Of a DNA stretch of 64,000 nucleotides, positions 49,546 to 61,904 are shown piece by piece (positions within the stretch are counted from its first letter, which is position 1; every line of letters starts with the position of its first letter). The notes below the pieces were generated by a model. That model was given only the letters and a program-made list of their open reading frames with translations. It was not told the origin of the DNA and did not search any database. Where the stretch lies: the NCBI GenBank assembly GCA_023055505.1, contig JALIRH010000121.1:453501-517500 (forward strand), in the 5' to 3' direction. Both the position numbers and the translations under genes were made by a program. The DNA is from Callipepla californica brunnescens. Lineage: Eukaryota; Chordata; Aves; Galliformes; Odontophoridae.

Positions 49546-52500
49546 ATTGATGGACCCTAACCCTACCCTAACCCTAACCCCTTACCCTAACACCTAACCC
49601 TAACCCTAAACCCTAAACCTTGCCTAACCCTATTGATGGACCCTAACCATAACACTAACCCTACCCGTAATCCTACCCCTAACCCTTACCCAACCCTAAC
49701 CCTAACCCTAATCCAACCTAACCCTAACCCTAACCCTAACACTAACCCTACCCCTACACATACACCTAACCCTAACCCCTAACCCTAAACCCTAACCCTA
49801 TTGATGGACCCTAACCGTAACCGGAACCCTAACCCTAACTTTACCCTAACCCTACCCGTAACCCTACCCCTAAATCTTACCCTATTCTAACCCTAACCCT
49901 AACCCTAACCCTACCCTAACCCTAACTCCTAACACCTTAACCCTAATCCTAACCCCTAACCCTTACCCTACCCTAACCCTACCCCTACCCTACCCTAACA
50001 CTAACCCCTAACCTTAACCCCTAACCCTAACCCTACCCTAACCCTAACACAAACCCTACCCTAACCCTATCCTAACCCTAACCTAATCTAACCCTAACCC
50101 TATTGATCGACCCAAAACCTAACCCTAACCCTACCCTAACCCTAAAACCCTAACCCTGACTCACACCCTACCCGTAACCCTGACCCTAATACTTACCATA
50201 ACCATTATCTAACCCTAACCCTACCCCTTAAACCTAACCCTAACCCTACCCTAACCTTTACCCTAACCCTAACCCTTACTTAACCATAACCCTACCCTAA
50301 CACTAACCCTAACCCTACCGTAAACCCTAACCCTTACCCTACCCTAACCCTTACCCTTACCCTAACCCTACCCTAATCCTAACCCCTAACCCCAACCCCT
50401 AAGCCCTTATCCTGCCCCTAACCCTTACCCCACCCTAACCCTAAACCCAACCCTACCCTAGCCCTAAACCTACCCCAGCCCTAACCCCTAACCTTAACCC
50501 TAACCACTAACCCAAACCCTACCCTAATCCTAACCCTACCCTAACCCTACCCTAACTCTAACCCTAACGCTTACCATAACCCTAACCCTAAACCTTACCC
50601 TAACACTAACCCTACCCTAACCCTAACCCTGACACTGACCCTAACCCCTAACCCTAACCCTTACCGTAACCTCTAATCCAAACCTAACCCTAACCCTACC
50701 CTTACCTTAACCCTACCCATACCCCTACCCTTACCCCTACCCCTACCCTAACCCTACCCTAACCCCTAACCCTTACCCTAACCATACTATAAGCCTAACC
50801 CTGACCCTAACACTGACCCTAACCCTAACCCTTACCCTAACCCTTACCTTTCCCTAACTCTTACCCTAACCCTACCCTAACCCTTACCATAAACCTAATC
50901 CTAACCCCTACCCTAACATTAACCCTACACTAACCCTGACCCAAACACCTAACCCTAACCTAACACTAGCCCTACCCTAACCCTAACCCCAACCCTATCC
51001 TTAACCCTAACCCTAACCCTAACTCCTAACCCTACTCTAACCCTAAACCTTAACCTAACTGTAACCCCTGACCATACCCTAACCCCTAACCCTAACCCTA
51101 CCCATACCCCTACCCCTACACTAACCCAACCCCTAACCCCTAACCCTAGCCCTACCCTAACCCCTAAACCTAACCCTAACCCTAAACCTTAACCCTACCC
51201 TAACCCTACACTAAACCTAACCCTAACCTTAAACCCTAACCCTAACCCACCAGATCCCTAACCCTAACTCTAACCCTAACCCTACTGATTCCTTACCCTA
51301 ACCCTACCCTAACTCTAACCTAACCCTAACCCTATTCCTAACCCCAACTTTAACCCTACCCTAACCCTAACCCTTAACCCTACCCTAACCCTTATCCTAA
51401 CCGTAACCCCTGACTCTACCCTAAACCCTAACCCTAACCCTACCCTAATCCCAACCCAACCCTAACACTAACCCTACCCTAACCCTTACCCTAACATTGA
51501 CCCTAACCCTGACCCTTACCTATCCCTAACCCTTACCCTAACACTAACCCTAACCCTGCCCTAACCCTTACCATAACCCTAACCCTAACCCTAGCCCTAC
51601 CCTAACCCCAACCCTATCCCTAACCCTACCCTTACCCTAACCTTAACCCTAACTCTGCCCTAACCCTTACCATAACCCTAACCCTAACCCTAGCCCTACC
51701 CTAACCCTACCCTAACCCTAACCCCAACCCTATCCCTAACCCTACCCTTACCCTAACCTTAACCCTAACCCCTAACCCTTATCCTAACCTTAACCCCTGA
51801 CGCTACCCTAACCCCTAACCCTAACCCTACCCTAACCCTAACCCAACCCTAACCCTACCCTAACCCTTACCCTAAACCAAACCCTACCCTAACTCTAACC
51901 CTAACCCTTACCCTGACCCTAACCCCTAACCCTAACCCTTACAGTAACCCCTAACCCTACCCTAACCCTAACCCCTAACCTTAACCCCTAACCCTAAACC
52001 CTAACCCTAACCCTACACTAACCCTAATCTAAACTAACCCTAACCCTATTGATGGACCCAAAACCTAACCCTAACCCTACACTAACCATAACACTTAACC
52101 TAACCGTACCCTAACCCTAACCCTGACCCTAACCCTGACTCAAACCCTACCCTTAACCCTGACCCTAACCCTACCCTAACCCTTACCTAACCCTAACCCT
52201 ACCCTAACCCTAACACTACCCTAACATTTACCCTAACCCCTAACCCTTACCTAACCATAACCCTAACACTAAAACTAACCCTACTCTAACCCCTAACCCT
52301 ACCCTAACCCTTACCCTAACACTAACCCTAAACCTACCCTAACCGTGACCCTAACCCCTAACCCCAACCCCAAAGCCCTAACCCTAACCCTGCCCCTAAC
52401 CCCAACCCAACCCTAACCCTAACCCCAACCCTACCCTAACCCTAACACTAACCCCTAACCCTACCCTAGCCCTAACTCCTAACCCCTAATTTTAACCCTA

Positions 52501-55500
52501 ACACTAACCCTAGCCCTACCCTAACCCTAACCCTACCCCTTACACTAACCATACCCTAACCCTAAAACTGACCCTACCCCCATCCCTGACCCTAACCCTA
52601 ACCCTTACCCTAACCCTTACCTATCCCTAACCCTACTCTAACCCTTAACCCTAACCCTACCCTAACCCTTACCCATACCCCTACCCCTAACCCCTACATC
52701 TAGCCCTACCCTAAGCCTAACCCTACCCTATCCCTAACCCTTACCCTAACCCTTACCTATCCCTAACCCTACCCTAACCCTAACCATACCCCTACCCCTA
52801 ACCCCTACATCTAGCCCTACCCTAACCCTAACCCTACCCTATCCCTAACCCTAACCCTTACCCTAACCCTTACCTATCCCTAACCCTACCCTAACCCTAC
52901 CCCTAACCCTACCCTAACCCTGACTCAAACCCTACCCTTAACCGTGACCCTGACCCTAACCCTACCCTAACCCTTACCTACCCCTAACCCATAACCCTAA
53001 CCCTAACCCTACCCTAACATTTACCCTAACCCTTACCTAACCATAACCCTAACACTAACCCTAAACCTAACCTAACCCTACCCTAACCGTGACCCTAACC
53101 CCTATCCCCAACCCGTAAGCCCAAACCCTAACCCTGTCCCTAACCCCAACCCTACCCTAACCCTAACCACAACCCTACCCTAACCCTAAACCTAACACTA
53201 ACCCCTAACCCTACCCTAGCCCTAATCCCTAACCCATACCCTACCCTAACACTACCCTACCCTTACCCTAAACCTACTCTATCTCTACCCTTACCCTAAC
53301 CCTACCCTAAACCTAACTATAACCCTACCCTAACTCTAACCCTAACCCTAACTCTTACCCTATCCCTAACCCTAACCCCTAACCCTGACACTGACCCTAA
53401 CCACTAAACCTAACCCTTACCGTAAATTCTAATCCAACCCTAACCCTAACCCTACCCTAACCCTACCCATACCCCTACCCCTAACCCTAACCTAACCCTA
53501 ACACTACCCTAACCCTAACCCCTAACCCTAACCCCTAACCGTAGCCCTACCCTAACCCTACCCCTCACCCTAACCCTAACACTACCCTAACCCTAACCCC
53601 TAACCCTAACCGTAGCCCTACCCTAACCCTACCCCTCACCCTAACCCTTACCTATCCCTAACCCTAACCCTAAACCTTAACCCTACCCTAACCCTACCCT
53701 AAACCTAACCCTAACCTTAAACCCTAACCCCAACCCACCAGATCCCTAAAACTAACTCTAACCCTAACCCTACTGATTCCTTACCATAACCCTACCCTAA
53801 CCCTAACCCTACCCTAAACTTAACCCCTAACCCTAACCCTTACCCTAACCCTAACATTGACCCTATCCCTGACCCTAACCCCTAACCCTAACCCTTACCG
53901 TAACCCCTAACCCTAAACCCTAACCCTAACACTAACCCTACACTAACCCTAACCTAAACTAACCCTAACCTTATACTAACCCTAATCTAAACTAACCCTA
54001 ACCCTATTGATGGACCCAAAACCTAACCCTAACACTACCCTAACCCTAACACTTACCCTAACCGTACCCTAACCCTAACCCTGACCCTAACCCTGACTCA
54101 AAACCAACCCTTAACCCTGACCCTAACCCTACCCTAACCCTCACTCAAACCCTACCCTTAACCCTGACCCTGACCCTAACCCTACCCTAACCCTTACCTA
54201 TCTCTAACCCTACCCTAACCCTAACCCTAACCCTACCCTAACCCTCCAATCTAACCCTAATTCTACTCTAACCCTTACCCCTAACCCTAACCCTACCCTA
54301 ACCCTAAACCCTAATCCTACCATAACCCTATTGATGGACCCTAATTCTACCTTAACCCTAACCCCTAACCCTAACACTAACCCTAATCTAAACTAACCCT
54401 AACCCTATTGATGGACCCAAAACCTAACGCTAACCCTACCCTAACCATAACACTTAACCTAACCGTACCCTAACCCTAACCCTGACCCTAACCCTGACTC
54501 AAACCCTACCCTTAACCCTGACCCTAACCCTACCCTAACCCTTACCTAACCCTAACCCTACCCTAACCCTAACATTTACCCTAACCCCTAACCCTTACCC
54601 TAACCCTTACCTAACCATAACCCTAACACTAAAACTAACCCTACTCTAACCCCTAACCCTACCCTAACCCTTACCCTAACACTAACCCTAACCCTACCCT
54701 AACCGTGACCCTAACCCCTAACCCCAACCCCTAAGCCCTAACCCTAACCCTGCCTTAACCCTAACCCCAACCCTACCCTAACCCTAACCCTGCCCATAAC
54801 CCTAATACTAACCCCTAACCCTACCCTAGCCCTAACTTCTAACCCCTAATTTTAACCCTAACACTAACCCTAGCCCTACCCTAACCCTACCCCTTACACT
54901 AACCATACCCTAACCCTAACACTGACCCTACCCCCATCCCTGACCCTAACCCTAACCCTTACCCTAACCCTTACCTATCCCTAACCCTACCCTAACCCTT
55001 ACCCATACCCCTACCCCTAACCCCTAAATCTAGCCCTACCCTAAGCCTAACCCTACCCTATCCCTGACCCTAACCCTAACCCTTACCTATCCCTAACCCT
55101 ACCCTAACACTAAACCTAACCCTGCCCTAACCCTTACCGTAACCCTAACCCTAACCCTAGCCCTACCCTAACCCTACCCTTACCCTAACCTTAACCCTAA
55201 CCCTGCCCTAACCCTTACCATAACCCTAACCCTAACCCTAGCCCTACCCTAACCCTACCCTAACCCCAACCCTATCCCTAACCCTAACCCCTAACCCTAC
55301 CCTAACCCTTATCCTAACATTAACCCCTGACGCTACCCTAAACCGTTACCCTAACCCTACCCTAACCCTAACCCAACCCTAACCCTACCCTAACCCTTAC
55401 CCTAAACCAAACCCTACCCTAACTCTAACCCTAACACTAACCCTGACCCTAACCCCTAACCCTAACCCTTAACGTAACCCCTAACCCTACCCTAACCCTA

Positions 55501-58119
55501 ACCCCTAATCTTAACCCCTAACCCTAAACCCTAACCCTAACACTAACCCTAACCCTATTGATGGACCCAAAACCTACCCCTAACCCTACCCTAACCATAA
55601 CACTTACCCTAACCGTACCCTAACCCTAACCCTACCCTAACCCTCACCCTAACACTACCCTAAAATTTACCCTAACCCCTAACCCTTACCCTAACCCTTA
55701 CCTGACCATAACCCTAACACTAAACCTAACCCTAACCCTAACCCTTAACCCCAACCCCTAAGCCCTAACCCCACCCTAACCCTAACCCTGCCCCTAACAC
55801 CTAACCCTACCCTAGCCCTAACCCCTAATTTTAACCCTAACCCCTAACCCTAACCCTACCCTAACCCTAACCCTGCCCCTTACCCTAACCATACCCTAAC
55901 CCTAACACTGACCCTACCCCTATCCCTGACCCTAACCCTTACTCTAACCCTTACCTATCCCTAACCCTACCCTAACCCTTAACCCGAACCCTACCCTAAC
56001 CCTTACCCTAACCCCTAACCCTAACCCTACACTAACCCTCAAATCTAACCATAATTCTACCCTAACCCTAACCCCTAACCCTACCCTAACCCTAACCCTG
56101 ACTCAAACCCTACCCTTAACCCCGACCCTAACCCTACCCTAACCCTTACCCTAACACTACCCTAACATTTACCCTAACCTTTAAACCTTACCTAACCATA
56201 ACACTAATACTAAAACTAACCCTACCCTAACCCCTAACCCTACCCTAACCCTTTCCCTAACACTAACCCTAACCCTGCACTAACCGTGACCCTAACCCCC
56301 AACCCCAACCCCTAAGCCCTAACCCTAACCCTGCCCCTAACCCCAACCCTACCCTAACCCTAACCCTGCCCCTAACCCTAACACTAACCCCTAACCCTAC
56401 CCTAGCCCTAACCCCTAACCCCTAATTTTAACCCTAACCATTAACCCTAGCCCTACCCTAACCCTGCCCTAACCCTAACCATACCCTAACCCTAACACTG
56501 ACCCTAACCCTATCCCTGACCCTAACCCTTACCTATCCCTAACCCTACCCTAACCCTTAACCCTAACCCTACTCTAACACTTACCCTAACCCCTAACCCT
56601 AACCCTATCCCTTACCTAACCCTATCCCTACACTAACCCTCAAATCTAACCCTAATTCTACCCTAACCCTAACCCCACCCTAAACCTAACCCTGACTCAA
56701 ACCCTACCCTTAACCCTGACCCTAACCCTACCCTAACCCTTACCTAACCCTAACCCTACCCTAACCCTAACACTACCCTAACATTTACCCTAACCCCTAA
56801 CCCTTACCTAACCATAACACTAACACTAAAACTAACCCTACCCTAACCCCTAACCCTACCCTAACCCTTACCCTAACACTAACCCTAACCCTGCACTAAC
56901 CGTGACCCTAACCCCTAACCCCAACCCCTAAGCCCTAACCCTAACCCTGCCCCTAACCCCAACCCTACCCTAACCCTAACCCTGCCCCTAACCCTCACAC
57001 TAACCCCTAACCCTACCCTAGCCCTAACCCCTAACCCCTAATTTTAACCCTAACCCTTAACCCTAGCCCTACCCTAACCCTGCCCTAACCCTAACCATAC
57101 CCTAACCCTAACACTGACCCTAACACTATCCCTGACCCTAACCCTTACCTATCCCTAACCCTACCCTAACACCTAACCCTAACCCTACACTACCCCTCAA
57201 ATCTAACCCTAATTCTACCCTAACACTAACCCCTAACCCTACCCTAACCCTAACCCTACCCTACCCCTGACTCAAACCCTACCCTTAACCCTCCTTAACC
57301 CTACCCTAACCCTTACCTAACCCTAACCCTACCCTAACCCTTAACCCTAACCCTACCCTAACATTTACCCTAACCCCTAACCATAACCCTAACACTAACC
57401 CTAACCCTAACCTTACCCTACCCTAACCGTGACCCTAACCCCTAACCCCAACCCATAAGCCCTAACCCCAAACCCTTACCTAACCCAAACCCTACCCTAA
57501 TCCTAACCCTAACCCTGCCCCTAACCCTAACACAAACCCCTAACCCTACCCTAGCCCTACCCTAGACCTAACCCTACACTAGCCCTAACCCCTAACCCCT
57601 AACCCAAACCCTAACCTTACCCTAAACCTACCCTAACCCTACCCTTACCCTAACTCTAACCCTAACACTAACCCTACCCTAACTCTTACCCTATCCCTAA
57701 CGCTAAGCCCTAACCCTGACACTGACCCTAACTCCTAACCCTAACCCTTACCGAAAATTCTAATCCAACCCTAACCCTAACCCTACCCATACCCCTACCC
57801 CTAACCCTACACTAACCCTTACCTATCCCTAACCCTAGCCCTACCCTAACCCTAACCCTTACCCTATCCCTAACCCTAACCCTTACCCTAACCCTTACCT
57901 ATCTCTAACCCTACCCTAACCCTTAACCCTAACCCTTAACCCTAACCCTACCCTAACCCTCCAATCTAACCCTAATTCTACTCTAACCCTAACCCTACCC
58001 TAACCCTAAACTTTAACCCTACCATAACCCTATTGATGGACCCTAGTTCTACCCTAACCCTAACCCCTAACCCTAACCCCTAACCCTAACACCTAACCCT
58101 TTGCTAACCCTATTGATGG
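49546..58119. repeat. ATTGATGG punctuation sites in the decayed telomere block
   Basis: The non-telomeric word attgatgg, always after accct and before accc, recurs at 49546, 49632, 49800, 52048, 54006, 54330, 54407, 55557, 58032 and 58112, with attgatcg at 50102. In a telomere-derived background so exact a word must come from copying of a few original sites, so these mark the higher-order repeats. Confidence 0.85.
51180..51300. repeat. Duplicated segment with CAGATCCC and CTGATTCC landmarks
   Basis: A stretch ending cacc-cagatccct...ctactgattccttacc occurs here (cagatccc at 51251) and again near 53,670-53,790 (cagatccc at 53739), an offset of about 2,488 bp, with the flanking telomere variants also conserved. 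Shows kilobase-scale duplication inside the block. Confidence 0.8.
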
Positions 58120-58506
58120 ACCCTAACTGTAACACTAACCCTACCCGTAATCCTACCCCTAACCCTTACCCAACCCTAACCCTAACCCTTACCCTACCCT
58201 AACCCTTACCCTAAACCTAACCCTACCCTAATTCTAACCCTAACCCTGACCCTATCCCTAAACCTAACCCCTGACCCTAACCCCTAACCTTAACCCCTAA
58301 CCCTAACCCTACCCTTACCCTAACCCTACACCCTAACCCTAAACCCTACCCTAACCTAACCCTAACCCTACCCTAACCCTAAAACCCTAACCCTACCTCA
58401 CACCCTACCCTTAACCCTGACCCTAATACTTACCCTAACCATTATCTAACCCTAACCCTACCCCATCCCTACCCTACCCCTTAAACCTAACCCTAACCCT
58501 ACCCTA

Positions 58507-59491
58507 ACGGTGTCAGAATGTGACAGTCACAATATCAAAGTATCACAATGTTAGAATGTCAGTGTCACAAGGTTAGAATTTCACAATGCCAAAATATCAC
58601 AATGTGAGAATCTAAAAATGTCACAGTGTCAGAATGTCACAATGCAAAAATGAAAGACTGTCACAATACCAGAATGTAAAAATTTCACAGTCAGAATATT
58701 ACAGTGTCACAATGTCAGAAGGTCGCATTTTCAGAATGTCAGTACGTGAGGATGTCAGAACGTCACAATGTCACAAAGTGAGAATATGAGAATGTCAGAA
58801 TAACAGAATGTCAGAATGTGAGAACGAAATGATGTCAGAATGTGATTATGTGAGAATGTCCGAATTTCAGAATGTCAGAATGTCACAACGTCAGAATGCA
58901 AGAATATCAGAATGTCCTAAGTTGAGAATGTCACAATGTATCTGAATAGAAGAATGTAACATTGGCACAATCTCAGAATGTAACAAAGACATCACATCAT
59001 AATGTCAGAATGTCAGAATTTCACAACTTCACAATGTCACAATGAGAGAATTTCAGAACGCAGCAATGTAACAATCTGAGAATGTCACAATATCAGATTG
59101 TCAGAATGTCAGAATGACAAAATGTGAGAATATCACAATATCACTATGCCAGATTCCCAAAATGCCACGATGTCACAATCTCAGAATGTCAGAATCACAG
59201 AATTTGACACTGCGAGAATATCACAAAGTCACAAAGCCACAATGTCATAATATCACAATATCACAATGTCAGAATGTCACTATGGCAGATTGTCAGAATG
59301 CCAGAACATCAGAAGGTGAGAATATAAGAATGTCAGAATGTCACAATGTCACAATGAGAGAATATTAGAATGTCACAATGTCAACATGTCAGAATGTGAG
59401 AAAGGGAGAATGTCATGATGTCAGAATGTCTTAATGTCAGAATGTCAAATCGTCACAACCTCCCAATTAAAATTCAGGGAATATGACTGTG
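58507..59491. repeat. 10-bp minisatellite GTCACAATGT/GTCAGAATGT, segment 1
   Basis: Imperfect tandem 10-mers whose main variants are gtcacaatgt, gtcagaatgt, gagaatgtca and atatcacaat. It starts abruptly at the end of the telomeric block and stops at the target duplication of the LTR at 59,492. Frames rich in Ser, Gln, Asn and Met are translations of the repeat. Confidence 0.95.
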
Positions 59492-60414
59492 TGTGAAAGA
59501 CAGCAACTGTTTTTTACTTTTGTTGTCTCAAAGCTTGCTTCATGAGGTCTTTCTGGCTAGAAGACTCTAATTGACAACTGCTTGGAGAAGCTGATCATCA
59601 CAAAGGACAATAATACTTGTATGGCACCGAAAGTACTACTCCTGTTGATTTATCTGTTGGGCCAGATGTGTTGGGTGGGCACAAATCAAACTAATGCCAG
59701 AACACGGAGGCAGCTAAAGAAAGCAGGATAGACACCCTGTTGTCCCTACAAGACAAGCCTCTCTTAAAACAAAACACCCACATGAATGGTGAGGAGCTTT
59801 CCTCCTTCAAGGTTTGAAAATTTAAAGCAAAACTGACCTTTAGGTTTAATCCCCTCGATAACCAGAGTCTGGAATGTGATGAATATGCATGTGCTATACC
59901 TTTAAATAGCTATTCATTTCTCTCTTACGTGCGCATGTTTGGTGAAGCAATCCCCCATGTACCCAGCGCGCCGCTTGACAGAACTCATTGGTGTGTCGAG
60001 TTGCTCAGTTGGTTTTCTCGACACCACTAAACCAAAGACTTTGAAGAAGAGACTTTCCTGAGGGAAAAACCTCTTTGGAAGAACCCCCCTGCACAGCGCC
60101 TGCTTGCTGCAAAACTTCCCGGCTTTCTCCCATCCCCCGCGGAGACCAGACGAATTCCTGAGACCAACGGACTACGGACCTCGCCAGATCCACGGTGCTG
60201 ATGCTCTCTCTTTCTCTTTCTTGCTTTCTGCCAAGTCTCTTCGCTTTTCATCTCTTTTCTATCACCCATCTTCCCTTCCCCATATCCCTAAAAAACTACT
60301 TATTGTAATAAACTGGTTGGGCTAAAATTTGAACCATTGCCTTTTAATCTCACCATCGGGTATACACATACATATAAAGAACCTCATCTCCCTCCTTTAT
60401 TTTGGAGCGTGACA
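59492..60414 (+). mobile_element. Solo LTR, 923 bp, with 5-bp target duplication
   Basis: Starts tgtgaaagacagcaactg and ends tttggagcgtgaca. It is flanked by ctgtg at 59487-59491 and 60415-60419, and removing it rejoins the minisatellite word aatatgactgtgtcacaatg seen elsewhere (for example near 61,337). A TATA-like ttaaata is at 59902-59908 and AATAAA at 60307-60312, so it points right. Length is within the range of long avian LTRs. There is no polypurine tract or internal gene. The open frames within 60,005-60,325 are LTR sequence, not host genes. Confidence 0.85.
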
Positions 60415-61571
60415 CTGTGTCAAAACGTCACAATGAGAGAATATGAAAAAGTGAGAACATCACAATGACCGAATGTCAGAATGTCGCAATTAGAAAATCG
60501 GGGAATATCAAAATGTCACAACGTCACAATGAGAGATAATAACACCAAGTGAATGACAATGTCACAGTGTCACAATGAGAGGATCTCAGAATGTCAGAAC
60601 TTCAAAATGTCAAAATGTCACAAAGTCCAAATATCACAATGACAGAATGTCAGAATGACAGATTCCCACAGTTTCAGAATGTCAGAATGTGGTAATGAGA
60701 GAAAGTCAAAATATCGGAATGTCAGAATGTCACAAGGAGAGAATGTCAGAGTGTCACAATGCTATAATGTCAAAATGTCAGAACATCAGAAGGTCAGAAT
60801 ATCACAATGTCACAACGAGAGAACCTCAAAATGTCACCAAGAGAGACTGTCAAACTATCAGAATGTGAGAATGAGTGAATGTCACAATGAGAGATGGCCA
60901 CAATTTTAGAATGCCAGATTGTGAGAATGTCAGAATGTGAAAACGCCAGAATGGGAGTGAGTGAATGTCACAACATCAAAATGTCATAACGTCAGAATGT
61001 CAGAATGAACCAATGTGAGAGTGCCTGAATGTCACAGTATGAGAACGTCACAATATCACAAATCTCAGAATTTCAGTGTCAGAATGAGAGAATGTCGCAA
61101 TTACAGATTATTGATAGATCAGAATGTCAGAATACGAGAAAGTGAGAATGTCCCAATGTCAGAATATCAGAATGAGGGAAAGAGAGAATGTCATGATGCC
61201 AGAATGTCAAACTGTCACAAAGTCACAATATCACAATGAGAGAATATCAGAAAGTGAGAATATGCCAGTGAATGAATGACACATTGTGAGAATGTCAGAA
61301 TGTCAGAACGTCAGAATATCAGAATTACAAAATCAGGGAATATGACTGTGTCACAATGTCACAAAGAGAGAATATGAAAAAGTGAGAATATCACAACGAC
61401 CGAATGTCAGAACGTGACAATGTCACAATGTCAGAATGAGGGAAAGAGAGAATGTCATGAAGTCAGAATGTCAACTTGTCACAATGCCACAATAGCACAG
61501 TAAGAGAATATCAGAAAGTGAGAATTATGACAGTGACTGAATGTCACGATGTGAGAAAGTCAGAATATTAG
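60415..61571. repeat. 10-bp minisatellite, segment 2
   Basis: Continuation of the same array between two LTR insertions. Longer landmark words recur inside it, including gaatgtcatgatgccagaat near 61,186 and a variant near 61,447, and gggaatatgactgtgtcac near 61,335. Confidence 0.95.
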
Positions 61572-61904
61572 TATAGGGCAAATAACCCCCAAAAAAGCAC
61601 TCCATGGAAATTGTGCGAAAGGCGGTATATTTTAGGTAGGCTTAAGAAAATGGTATACAAACAAGAAGAAAAGAGAGGAGCTCACCTTGATGATGGTCGA
61701 GGCTCGCTAATAACTCCAAAAGGGAGGGATCTCTAACAAGAGAACCTTCCCTGCTGGAGGTCAGCCCTTAAATGGGGTCTTGGCAGAGGTGGAGTCAAAC
61801 TCCACCCCTTCCAATCACACTCACTTGTGCCCCTGCAGCTGACTCAGGGCTTGCCTCAGGTGATCAATCAGTGGTTCAGGCCATGATTCAACAGTTCCCA
61901 TACA
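61572..61904 (-). mobile_element. Solo LTR, 333 bp, with 5-bp target duplication
   Basis: Flanked by attag at 61567-61571 and 61905-61909. On the - strand it begins tgtatgggaactg and ends tttgccctata, so the terminal CA has become TA. A TATA-like tttaag reads on the - strand (complement near 61,766-61,773). Absence of internal sequence and a clean target duplication support a solo LTR from a family different from the 574- and 923-bp ones. Confidence 0.8.

Larger units (their letters stand above)
48210..58506. repeat. Decayed telomeric repeat block, about 10.3 kb
   Basis: Almost continuous CCCTAA-derived sequence on the + strand, dominated by mixed 5-, 6- and 7-base units (ccctaccctaacccctaa) instead of exact hexamers. 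All of it is in one orientation, unlike the macrosatellite. It contains a recurrent attgatggac punctuation and kilobase-scale duplications. No gene or transposon is visible. It ends abruptly at ccctaccctaacgg/tgtcagaatg. Confidence 0.95.

Noticed and set aside
59114..59368. Ser/Gln/Asn/Met-rich frames in the 10-bp minisatellite, also at 60,655, 61,015, 63,138 and 63,584
   Set aside because: A 10-bp period read in triplets gives a 10-residue peptide repeat. No start context or domain.
60005..60325. Possible host gene in the unique island at 59.5-60.4 kb
   Set aside because: The island has TG...CA ends, a 5-bp target duplication, a TATA-like box and AATAAA, so it is an LTR.
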